In this document: positions 10,005-19,406 of the stretch, piece by piece
Layout: each line of letters opens with the position of its first letter
Position numbering within the stretch: position 1 is the stretch's first letter
Assembly: GCA_000697335.1 (NCBI GenBank)
Contig: JNEM01016847.1
Coordinates: 1 to 23,555, forward strand
Reading direction: 5' to 3'
Origin: Conidiobolus incongruus B7586
Taxonomy: Eukaryota > Entomophthoromycota > Entomophthoromycetes > Entomophthorales > Conidiobolaceae
DNA: 23,555 nucleotides
The notes under the pieces: model-generated
The model's database searches: none
Told to the model about the DNA's origin: nothing
Seen by the model: the letters and a program-made list of their open reading frames with translations, nothing else
Program-made: the position numbers and the translations under genes

Positions 10005-10270
10005 TTAGTTACCAATTTTAACACAGTGAACTTGACCATCCATCAAATTATAGTCCCAGCCCTGTATTCTTTGCATGATAGAATCGATGTCATCTACAGA
10101 GGTAATCCAAGCATCATGAGGAGTAAATGTAACTATTTTCAAGTTAGGGAGACCCTCCAATGTGTTGAATCTCACTGTCTCAAATTTGAAGTTGGATAGA
10201 ATTAAATATTGATTCCAGGGTATTGCAGTGGGGATCTGATCCATTCCATATATTGGTAATTGAAATGCAA
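10005..10270 (-). CDS. Out-of-frame 3' continuation of the LRR gene
   Basis: A second minus-strand frame overlaps the end of the main LRR frame and runs to a stop at 10005. It starts usefully near 10265 (QLPIYGMDQIPTAIPWNQYL) and includes FETVRFNTLEGLPNLKIVTF and SVDDIDSIMQRI, which have the rhythm of a terminal leucine-rich repeat. The corresponding C-terminal part of the decayed relative at 13047 reads CPNVKNLELP followed by STQRILERL. The natural join is after LHTLKLHF of the main frame, where one missing base would explain the change. I see no GT-AG intron with good sites there. A single-base deletion in the genome or a sequence error are both possible. Confidence 0.6.
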
Positions 10271-11455
10271 TTTGAGTGTGTGGAGATGCGGTAATAAGGA
10301 TATCATATTTTCAATATTGGTCATATATTTGGGACTATATTCTATATCTAATCGACTCAGGTTGGGACACTGTATGCAAAAATTTTCATAGCCCTGAAGG
10401 AATCTAGGGTGAATTTTATCGAATTTTAAGTGTTTGATATTGGGAAGCAAGGGAATGGAAAGCTCATTGAATGTTGTGGTATTGACGAATTCATAATCGA
10501 GATTAAGTGATTTTAAATTGGGACTAAGTTGGAGTAATTTCAAGCTTTGATTAGAAATTATTACATAGTTGGTTGAATACTCCTCAAGTTGGGGATTGTT
10601 TGCAATGAATTCATTCACCATCGGGACTAAATCGATGTGAGTGTCGTAGTAGCGAAAGTATTGGAGATTGGGTGAAGTTTTTACAGGGATTGGCAAGAAA
10701 TTGGAGGGATTGGATCTATCGAAGGAGCGACTGTCTAAATAGGTAAAGCTTTGTTGGACGTTGGCATATATCAACTTATTCAAAGTGACTGAGAATTGTA
10801 AATCATGGTCCAATTGCGACTGTCTGCTTCGGATTTCGACAATAATGTCTTTTAAACTAAGTGAGGTTAATTGGTTCAATCGATTCATAACTTTACTCAA
10901 AACTTCGAGAGGTATAGTTAATTGGAATAAATTTAAAGTTGTAAGATTAGGGAAAGTATTGGGTACTTGATCAAGTATATAATATTCCAAGTTATTGAGT
11001 AATGATAACCTTTTAGTCAAATTTTTAAAAGTTTTCATATCTTTTTCAAATCCTGAGATTTTTTGGTTATTAAATTGGCAATATAAAGTGTTATTGGTTA
11101 CATTCCAAGAATTGGGATAATATCGATTCCCACCGTCAAATTTAAGATCCTTAAATATCAAGTACTTCAATTTCAAACGTATTGACTTATTCAAAGAACT
11201 GATTTTGATAAGTTGGCAATTTGTCAAATATTGTGCCAACTCGCTCAAACCGAATACATCGGACCACTGGGGTCGCTTCTTAGGATCTCTTTTCCCCTTG
11301 GGATAAATAGGGTCCCAATCCCGATGTTTCAAGTTTAGTAATATATGTCCCCTACTCTTGGAATGAAGGTAGTTTTTCGGCTTACTTTTCTCTACTGCAT
11401 TGGTTCTCTTACCAATTACAAAATTTTCAAAACTTTCAGTCAAATTTTGACTCAT
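10202..11455 (-). CDS. F-box-like leucine-rich-repeat protein, main frame
   Basis: The frame encodes 417 residues. Residues 1-60 are basic and probably disordered. Residues 64-105 (WSDVFGLSELAQYL, then LIKISSLNKSIR, KYLIFKDLKF) look like a divergent F-box. From about 150 to the end there are degenerate leucine-rich repeats of the RNI type, seen as PNLTTLNLFQLT (169-180), SPNLKSLNLD (311-320), CPNLSRLDIEYS (363-374) and LPHLHTLKLHF (388-398). F-box/LRR proteins normally serve as substrate receptors of SCF ubiquitin ligases; that role is inferred. The frame stops abruptly at 10202, but LRR-like coding continues in another frame to 10005, so the gene is probably frameshifted or misassembled. The ATG at 11455 is the first in frame. 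Two decayed relatives lie directly upstream at 11690-14140. Confidence 0.75.
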   Translation of the reverse strand: MSQNLTESFENFVIGKRTNAVEKSKPKNYLHSKSRGHILLNLKHRDWDPIYPKGKRDPKKRPQWSDVFGLSELAQYLTNCQLIKISSLNKSIRLKLKYLIFKDLKFDGGNRYYPNSWNVTNNTLYCQFNNQKISGFEKDMKTFKNLTKRLSLLNNLEYYILDQVPNTFPNLTTLNLFQLTIPLEVLSKVMNRLNQLTSLSLKDIIVEIRSRQSQLDHDLQFSVTLNKLIYANVQQSFTYLDSRSFDRSNPSNFLPIPVKTSPNLQYFRYYDTHIDLVPMVNEFIANNPQLEEYSTNYVIISNQSLKLLQLSPNLKSLNLDYEFVNTTTFNELSIPLLPNIKHLKFDKIHPRFLQGYENFCIQCPNLSRLDIEYSPKYMTNIENMISLLPHLHTLKLHFNYQYMEWIRSPLQYPGINI

Positions 11456-11689
11456 TTGATCAAATATAAATACTTAAGTGTATAGGATTTTAATATATAT
11501 AAATACATATTATTCAATTGTGGATATTATGGGATCTTGAAAAAAGATTTGTCAAATAATAAGTTAGCATGTAATTGAAACAATGAAAAAATATGAATCA
11601 AAGTTAATAATTAATTTTTTTAAATATATTTGGAAATTATATAGTTAAATTTCTTAATTTTAAATTAAAAAAATTTTTATAATAGAACG
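11456..11689. promoter_or_regulatory. 5' flank of the LRR gene
   Basis: AT-rich DNA upstream of the ATG at 11455. No clear TATA box at a normal distance and no conserved motif could be identified; the call as promoter region rests only on position. Confidence 0.3.
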
Positions 11690-12970
11690 ATAGAGAATAT
11701 TGAGGTTAAAAGCTATATCTCTATAAATTGAATCCAATTAACTGTGACAAGGTTCTTGAGTTTGCAGAGTTTCCCTATGATTTTGTCAACATTGTAAAAC
11801 CACCTCAAACACAATTAAATTTTATAGCTTCAGCCAAGTTTATTACACTCATTTTTGAATTAATTTAAAATTATAAATTAGGTTTTAGAGTATATTTTTA
11901 AATATAATATATCTATATATTAACTTGTAAAATAAATAGCTTAGTTTGAAATATATTTTATTTTTAATAATTTTTTAAGCATTAAATTTAATTAAATAAA
12001 TACTGACTTGATTTGATTTTGTTACATTCAATTTATAAATATTAAATGGTATACTTGGAAAATAAAAATTCAGAATATAATTTAAAATTCTGTAAATATT
12101 AATTAGAGTGATGTTTGAAAAATAAAAGTGTAAGCATGATTTAATTTCAAGAGAACTAATATTTAATCTTTTTATTTTATATTGTCTGACATAATGGTTT
12201 TTTATCTCTCTTTGATCTAATCTAATTATACTGTTAATCAAATTCAAAATAAAATATTCAAAAACTTATAATATACATTTGAGAATCAATATTTATCCTC
12301 AATTTTATAGAATATGTTTCTATAAGGCATATATCATTGAAATATTAATGAATTTTTTATATTAGTATTGTCAAAAATCTTAATAAAATTATATTATGAA
12401 TTATATATGTTAAGAGACTAGTTCTCTAAATTTTTATATATAACTCCATGTTTATATTAATTTCCAAAGTGATTTAAAATTTTAAAATTAATTAAATCAT
12501 ATAAATACCATTAATTGAGTTGATAAACAGGTATCCCTTTTCCCTCTCAACTGTTATTATTTTTTTGATTATTATCGCTATTTCTAAAGTTGAAATTATA
12601 CTTATTAATACAATATTTTATTGATTATATCTAGTATATCTATATCAACTCAGTTGTTTACAAAGCTTAAATTAACTTTTTTACTGATTTATTCACTTAC
12701 TAAGTGGACATTAATTTAAGTCTTCTTCGGCATTATATTGGTTTTATCACTAACTACACTCACAATATATAATAAATTAAATATATTTTTAAAGTTTTTA
12801 ATATTTGAAAGATAAAATAAATTTTGAATTATTTTTTTACAAATATCATATACAATTTTCATGAAACATGTATTATTAATGTTGTCAAATTTTGTGTAAT
12901 ATAATTTCAATTCTTTTAAATTGAGAATAGAATAACTAAAATCCAAACAATGATAATCTTCAAATTGCAG
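11690..12970 (-). pseudogene. Probable remains of another LRR gene copy
   Basis: On the minus strand several fragments have the leucine/asparagine spacing of the neighbouring LRR family. An open frame at 12716-12946 reads LNLKELKLYYTKFDNINNT. Just downstream of it, in the same direction, VNLSFVNN and DIDILDIINKIL can be read around 12610-12665. A frame at 11975-12247 contains IKRLNISSLEIKS. G+C is also raised at 11690-11830, where KLCKLKNLV can be read. Stops separate the fragments, so there is no intact gene. Whether this is one copy or several, and whether 11975-12247 belongs to it, is uncertain. It could also be the far end of the copy at 13047, but that one has its own stop. Confidence 0.35.
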
Positions 12971-13046
12971 AGTTTATTAAAGTTTTGAAAATTAATTGAT
13001 ATTAGGTGAAAAACTATTAAAATAAGTTTAATCATAGAATAATGAG

Positions 13047-14140
13047 CTAGTGCTTCAAGTAGGTATCAGGATTGCTATATGCGTTATTCATTAGCGCCAA
13101 GCTCTCGAATATCACCAACCTTTCCAAAATCCTCTGAGTACTATCTACGAAACTTTGAATATAGGGTAATTCCAAATTTTTGACATTGGGACACTTTAAA
13201 ATAAGTTTTTCTATCCAATGAATTTTACAGACTAAGGAAATTGAGATGAGTCAGGGAATTTAAGGTAAATTGTAGCGTTGAAATAATTGAGGAATAGTTG
13301 AAATATATTGAATGCTGAGGGAGTTGATATGGATGATCGTGTGAGGATTGGGTTACGTGTGCAAGGTTTACTTCAAGTCGGATTAATTAGGATGTAATGG
13401 TTAGTAATCGGTTGAAAATTTGAGTGGATTGACAGTTGTGATCCAAACATTTCAAGCTTTCTAGATTCTTTAAACTATGGAGTGAAAGTTGAAAGTAAAA
13501 TTCAAATTTCGTCATACATTTGTAACAATTCCGATATACATGTAATGAATCTGTAATATAGTTGAAGCTAATGGTCTTGCAATTGTTGAATTCAAAGTAT
13601 TTTAGAGATTTAGAGGATTTTTGTTCAGGATTGGGGAACCTGTCTTGCCAAGTGATTATAATAGTGAAAACTGGAATTTACCTAATCTAAGTTGTTCATT
13701 CGATTCAATAGGACATTTAAGTGTACTAAAGGTACACTGATATTATGTCAAGCAAGACGTATCAATTTGGCTAATAGCTTTGGAATTTGTAATGGAGTTT
13801 GATGACTGAGATGTTTATAAATTAAAGCCTATATGGTGAAATATTCGTATAGTGATAGATTTTTTTTGAGACCTTGAATTTCACTGTTGGTTATTGCATC
13901 AGTATTGTTATTATTTTTAGAATTGAATGCATATCCATCTAAGCACAGATATTGCAAGACTATTGGTCTGTATTTAGAGTGTAAATATTGAAAGTTGAAC
14001 TAATAGAAATATGAAGATTTTTGATAATATATTGATTTAAACATGTCATTTATAATGTGGTTTTTGAATCTGTTATATCCTAATTTTCAGTCTTATAATT
14101 TATGAAGTATAGATTGATTATTTGCAAGATGTTACTTTTC
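13047..14140 (-). pseudogene. Decayed paralog of the LRR gene
   Basis: Minus-strand translation gives long LRR-like stretches broken by stops and frame changes. From the 5' side they include YRPIVLQYLCLDGYAF, matching the F-box end KYLIFKDLKF region of the gene at 11455; SVPLVHLNVLLNRMNNL, matching TIPLEVLSKVMNRLNQL; then KSLKYFEFNNCKTISFNYI, LHSLKNLESLKCLDHN and, at the C-terminus, KCPNVKNLELPYIQSFVDST and ERLVIFESLALMN, ending YLKH and a stop at 13047-13049. The order of parts follows the intact relative, so this was a full-length member of the same family. The last third (13047-13200 and 13260-13630) is least damaged. The upstream end near 14140 is uncertain. Confidence 0.7.
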
Positions 14141-15231
14141 ATAATAGTTAAGGAAATTGAATAATTTTAAAATTTAGTAAATATTGAAGAAAATCTATAT
14201 ACAGCTAAAATATTCGAGGCTATATAATAAATTCGTATTTTATTGACTTTATCCAAAAGCATATTACAAAAAAACATATTCAGAACTCTTTCACTAGCTT
14301 TGCAATGAAAATTTAGAAATATTAAAAGATTTATTAAATTAATCAATTTTATTATTTTTAAATGGCTGATTTACTAAATTTTTCATAGTATAAATTTTAG
14401 TTACATAAATATATATCAACTTTCTTTTGATTTAATTTGAAATACTGCTGATTAGTTAAAATATTTCAATAACCAATTATTTAATTAGGTATAACTATTA
14501 TTACAAATTAAGAATCTATCATATTTTATATATTTATTTATTTTTTACATTATGTTAAACAAATTGATTTAAATATTCAAAATTTTTTAAAACTAAATTG
14601 AATACTTTATTTGCAATAAAGTAAAAATTTTTAATTAATATTAATTATAAATTAATTCATTAAGTCATAATTGATTATATTATATAATTAACAAAATAAT
14701 TTTATAAGATTAATAAATCGATGAATCATAATAGTAATAATAATAGTTATTATTATAAATTTTGATTAATAATTCAATTTTTACAAATTATTTTGATAAT
14801 ATTAAAAAATCAATAATTTAAAAAATCTTTTATAATATTTCAAATCTAAATATTTTAGTTTTAAGTATTTATATTAATTCTATAAGGATGAAAATATTGA
14901 GTAAATTTCAATAATTGATAAATTGATCATTTTACTATTATTGTTTATTATGATGATAATGAAGAGAATGTCTAATTGTCAATGAGCAAATAATTTTGAA
15001 AATTAAAATTTAATAATATAATTTTTTTGAAAGCAATGAAATATTAATTAAATAATTTAGGAAAAGTGCTATTTAAAAGGTAATAGATTTTATTATGATA
15101 TAAATATTAATAAATTATTGTGAATTTGTATTAGCTGAAAGTTCTTTCAACTTGATTTCACGATATTCAACTTGGATTAGTGACCTATAAACAATGGGAA
15201 GGGGATGAGATGAGATGGGATTGTGGGTCAA
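14141..15231. other. AT-rich intergenic DNA before the first DOMON-b561 gene
   Basis: No gene recognised. A small palindrome, TGAAAGTTCTTTCA, lies at 15136-15149, about 80 bp beyond the stop codon of the minus-strand gene at 15232, within its likely 3' untranslated region. The remaining sequence is 12-18% G+C without open frames. Confidence 0.45.
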
Positions 15232-16380
15232 CTATTTATCTTTCACTTGCCTCTTTTTCATGAGAATTGTGAGGCTGATAAGCGCTACGACTTCGGCAAC
15301 CAGTAGGAGGGAGTAGAGAATCCAGTAGACTTTCATATTAGATGGAGTGTCGTAGATGAGAAGACCTAGGATAATAGTAATTTGAGCCATGACGAAGAGA
15401 AGTCTTCCAGCATACCAGTGCAACTTATCGTACCAGGGCACGGAGGTTCGGTTGGGGTTCCACAAGCGATCAATTACGACACCGAGGATGATTTGAGGTA
15501 GTTGAAGGATGACAGTGCAGAGTCCAATGATTCCGTGTGGGCCTGCGAAGTGGTTGCCGCCCTTTGCCAAAATCACGAGGATAAAGCCTGCAAGCACTAG
15601 AATGGGTGCAGCAAATCCGAGGAGTGCGACGTGGATGCGGAACCACCAAACGCCTAAAACCTTCTTGAAGGGACCAGCTGCTAAAATACCCAGGAATGGC
15701 ATAAAGTTCCAGCCGAGGAACATGAGTACACCATGAATTAAATACTTGACACCGTAGCCAGAAGAAGCTGTGGCGCCTCCGGTCTCTCCGGTAGAGTAAT
15801 CAAGTCTGAATCTACCGAATGTGTCGTGACCATCGATCGAGGATGATGGGGAGGAGCTTCCAGGTTGGGAGTTCGAATAAGCCCAAATCCAGTCAACTGA
15901 AGCTTCATTGAAGACTTCCAAGACATTGTCGCCAGTATTCTTGAGACGGCGGAATACGATGATGTTGTTACCATTTTCGACTTTGGATTCGGAGGTTATA
16001 ATCCTTGAAGCTTGATTCGGGGCTGCATCCGGCTCGAAAGTGCCTCCAGCCACTCTGTCGCTTACTGTGAAAGTGTTATCAGGGTTGCGCCAAGCGATCA
16101 TCATGGTACTTCCTGTCATCTGCATTCCGGTACCGATGGCAGCCCAACCAGCGGAGGCTGGGAATTGAAATGTGAATTGAACCTCGTTACCGAAATCCTG
16201 GAGTGTATAACATATATCTGTCATGGGACAGTTTTGAACGGGACCTCTGACTGCAGCCTCATTTCCTGAGGTGCCAGTCTGCATATTGGGAGTTTTAGGA
16301 ACTGTGGAATTTTTAGGTGCGCTGCCCGAGGCAGCAAAAGTACTAGATATGAGTAAAGGGAGCCAACGTAAAAACTTCAT
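15232..16380 (-). CDS. DOMON-cytochrome b561 membrane protein (CDH-like), copy 1
   Basis: The protein has 382 residues from the ATG at 16380; an extension to 16401 would have to begin at TTG and is not used. Residues 1-17 (KFLRWLPLLISSTFAA) form a signal peptide. A DOMON domain spans about 50-195, with a Cys pair (51, 57) and the likely heme ligands Met88 (in GTGMQM) and His185 (GHDTFG), as in the cytochrome domain of cellobiose dehydrogenase. Five membrane segments follow (about 213-238, 245-273, 282-304, 321-343, 352-374) with the four cytochrome b561 His at 216, 250, 282 and 321. Such proteins are thought to pass electrons across a membrane, for example to ferric or cupric ions. The acceptor here is unknown. 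G+C is about 50%, far above the flanks and above the paralog at 19407. Confidence 0.9.
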   Translation of the reverse strand: MKFLRWLPLLISSTFAASGSAPKNSTVPKTPNMQTGTSGNEAAVRGPVQNCPMTDICYTLQDFGNEVQFTFQFPASAGWAAIGTGMQMTGSTMMIAWRNPDNTFTVSDRVAGGTFEPDAAPNQASRIITSESKVENGNNIIVFRRLKNTGDNVLEVFNEASVDWIWAYSNSQPGSSSPSSSIDGHDTFGRFRLDYSTGETGGATASSGYGVKYLIHGVLMFLGWNFMPFLGILAAGPFKKVLGVWWFRIHVALLGFAAPILVLAGFILVILAKGGNHFAGPHGIIGLCTVILQLPQIILGVVIDRLWNPNRTSVPWYDKLHWYAGRLLFVMAQITIILGLLIYDTPSNMKVYWILYSLLLVAEVVALISLTILMKKRQVKDK

Positions 16381-16830
16381 ATCACAAATTCTTAATTTCA
16401 ATCACTAATGCAACTAACTTTACGAAATGAAAATAATACAAAAAGATTTAAAACTAATAGTAACTAATTTAAAAGGGGAGTAATGAATATTTTAAGTTAA
16501 AAAAATTGAAACTTTGAAGTGCTTATATATCCATCGAATACAATATTATTAACTATAAAAAAATTTTAACTTATATTTAATCTAAATAAAATTTAATTCA
16601 TCTTATCAAAATCAAATAAAAAATCAAAAAATATTATAAAATTTTATTGAATTTCTAGAAATTTACTAATTTTAGAAAGTTTTCAAATATTTTTTAATTA
16701 TTAAATTAAATTTTAAATTAAAAATTATTTAATAATTTTAATAAATTTATGCATTGGAATTATTTTGATTGGTTTATTAAATTGAATTTGGAAAATTTGA
16801 AAAATTTGATTTTTATTAATTTTTATTTAG
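16381..16830. promoter_or_regulatory. 5' flank of DOMON-b561 copy 1
   Basis: On the minus strand a TATATAAG box lies at 16522-16529, about 145 bp before the ATG. It is isolated in somewhat less extreme sequence (16380-16560) and could be the core promoter. The rest, 16560-16830, is AT-rich without features. The paralog at 20564 has no matching box at that distance, so support is weak. Confidence 0.3.
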
Positions 16831-17470
16831 TCCGAAGATTGATTAGATCTGACGAATGTACAATGAAGTAGCGTAAATAACTGTTACGCGATGCCAAGAA
16901 GAATCTAATACACCTGTAATGAGTCCGAGACTGCTTTAACTTGAATAGTTCTAAACAGAAGCCGAATGGATCTTGTAGTATTAAATGATTAATAATTGTT
17001 TAGTTCCTTCCTAGTTGGGGAAATCGCGAATGTATTCAAAGATTAAGCAATTATTTTATACATCTTAATCCAATTAAATTAAAAATAATATGTATGATGT
17101 TATTTTAGGTTCAACGCGATTGGATCAAATTTGAATTTCCATTGACCTGATATTTACTCATACAAATTATCAAATTACCGGCCAAATCAACATTAAATTC
17201 TAACTAAATTAAATTGAAATGAAAGCTTTGCACTACCTCGAACTGCATTAAAGTGGATAACGCCAATACCCAGTAAACTCAATCTAGATTCCTGTTAAGT
17301 GATGTCCGATACTTGGATGATAGATAAATTAGTAATCGTTAATTACATGAACATATGAGTTAATTTCCCTTTTTTAATCAAGGTTTACTACCCGAACTTA
17401 TCTCTTTCCCATTAACTACTGGTCCCTTATGATTGATGATAGATAATCTATATAGAAACATCTCAAAATC
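16831..17470. other. Unexplained island of higher G+C
   Basis: Within DNA of roughly 15% G+C this stretch reaches 37-40% in parts (for example 16861-16980) and is richest at 16840-17040 and 17220-17320. A minus-strand frame of about 58 codons without ATG runs from about 17005 to 16828 (LQDPFGFCLELFKLKQSRTH within it), and no family was recognised. No tRNA, 5S or snRNA hallmark was seen. It may be a decayed gene, a non-coding RNA gene, or an upstream control region of the gene at 16380. Confidence 0.4.
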
Positions 17471-18094
17471 ATAATCCAATATTTTCAAACATTTTAATAA
17501 ATTAAAATCTTGGTAGCATATTCTAAACATTTAGTCTATCAAAATACTCAAAAATGAAATCATCAATTAAAGATTTTATTAATCTAATCTTTGAGATAAA
17601 TTAATAAGCAATACTTATTCACATAGTTTTTAATAGCTATTACCAATTATTAAATAATTGATTAGTATCATTTCTTATTGTTGAGAATTGAGTTTACCTA
17701 TTAAAAATATTTGATATAATCTCTTCTCCGATGAAATTGCCACGAATTTAATTGCTTTAAATTATATATTATAATTTAACATTCAAGATATTGTCTAGAA
17801 ATTTTATAATATTAATTATATAATAAATTGAATATAATATTTAATTCTTAGCATAATATATAATTATTAATTAAAAATTTTTTAGTTAGTCATTAATTTC
17901 TATAAATTATAGTTTATAAATATTATTGAGTATTATAAAATATAAATTATTAATTAAAATTATTTTTTTATAAATTTATTAAATATTAATACAAATATTT
18001 ATTATTAATTTAATTATTTTTATTTTTATTATTTAATCTGACTTGCCATTTGAGAAATTGATGAATATTCAATTAAATGATATTATTCAAATAT
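17471..18094. other. AT-rich intergenic DNA, nothing recognised
   Basis: Low-complexity A/T sequence with stops in all frames lies between the G+C island and the second copy of the degraded repeat. A slightly richer string at 18037-18065 (CTGACTTGCCATTTGAG) may belong to the end of that repeat. Confidence 0.45.
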
Positions 18095-19340
18095 TAGTAC
18101 AAAAATTAATTAATGGCAAAATTTTAAAATTAAAATTAAATAAAAATATTAATATATGATATTTAAAGATTAATTCACAATACAGAACTATTAATCTCTT
18201 TTATTATTAATAACTCTTTGCCATACTTTCAATAAGCTTTTAATATTTACAAAATAGTTTTTTATTTATGATTGAAATTTGATGTTCCATAAACTAATTT
18301 AATTTATTTGCAAGGAAAATATTCTTATAAATATATTTTTTAATTACCTAAAATAATTATATAATCATATGGGTTGTAATTTAATAAATATATTAAATAT
18401 CATAGCTCTTTAATTTTTTATATTAAAAATCTTTTATATTATTACCTTATTATATTTTATAATTTTTATTTTAAATAATAATTATCTTAAATTATAATAA
18501 AAACTTTAATTAAAAATTATTTTATTTAAAAAAATATACAACTTACTATAAATTAATTTACCTTTATCAATTAAATAAAAGAACTATATAATATTATAAT
18601 TTATTATAATAGTTGTTATTTATTTATAAATAAAGTATTTATTTATTGGTATTTATAAAAGGGGTTATTTTAACTTAACCTAAAGTTTTTTTTAAATAAA
18701 AGATTTTATAAAAATTATATGCTTTATTATATATAATAACTTAATATAAAAAATATTAATTTTGGTTATATTTTGATAAGCTTTTTTAATTATAATTATT
18801 TTAACTTATATTAAACTTAGATATATATAAAATACCTGAATAAATAATATTTAATTACCAAAATAATTATTTAACAAAAATAATAAAATGATTTTTAATA
18901 TAATTTTTCACTATATTAATATAAGAAAAAATAATAATAGAAATTAATATTAAAAATTTTAAATAATATCCCTCTTAACTTTGAAGAAACAAATTTAATG
19001 ATAAATGAAAATTTTATATAAAGTATTATTTCTATAAGCTATTTACATATGTTGAATGATTTTAAAGTATTTGTGGTTGAGTTTTATTAAAACTCAAATA
19101 AAAGACTTGATGATTGTTATCTTGTTTAAGTATGATTAAATTCAACAGTTAATTTTTAAATAAAAATATTTTAATAAAAGAATAATTATAAATACATATA
19201 TATTGTTTGAAAATATTAATCATCTTATTTATTTTTTTATACTATTCATTTGGTAAAATTAACGATATATTTGAAAAATCTGAAAATTCAAAAATATGAC
19301 AATTTTTTTTCTAAATAGTAAATTTCTTTTTTTTAGAACA
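18095..19340 (-). mobile_element. Degraded Tc1/mariner-like transposon relic, repeat copy 2
   Basis: This is the best reference copy of the three-member repeat. It shares a perfect 20-base match with copy 3 (18196-18215 and 22191-22210, CTCTTTTATTATTAATAACT) and AAATAAAAGACTTG with copy 1. Minus-strand translation gives LIDKGKLIYSKLYIF, like the IEGKMNSELYIEIL stretch of Tc1 transposases, then LQPI and FR-LKN in the DLNPIE-W-LK region, and LWNIKFQ with KVWQRVINNK near the C-terminus, like the WDSI and RLQAVIDNKG stretches. It lies just downstream of the DOMON-b561 gene at 19407. Exact ends and terminal repeats were not found. Confidence 0.65.
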
Positions 19341-19406
19341 AAAACCAATATAAAATTTATAATATTATTTACATATAATTTTATTAAATAAATGAATAAT
19401 TATAAT

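Noticed and set aside
10202-10330. A small intron joining the two LRR frames
   Set aside because: No GT donor with a usable consensus lies in the right place on the minus strand, and the two frames overlap in a way that a single missing base explains better. Not fully excluded without transcript data.
16381-16401. A seven-residue N-terminal extension of the DOMON-b561 copy 1
   Set aside because: The extension starts at TTG, not ATG. The ATG at 16380 gives a normal signal peptide and matches the position of the start in the paralog.
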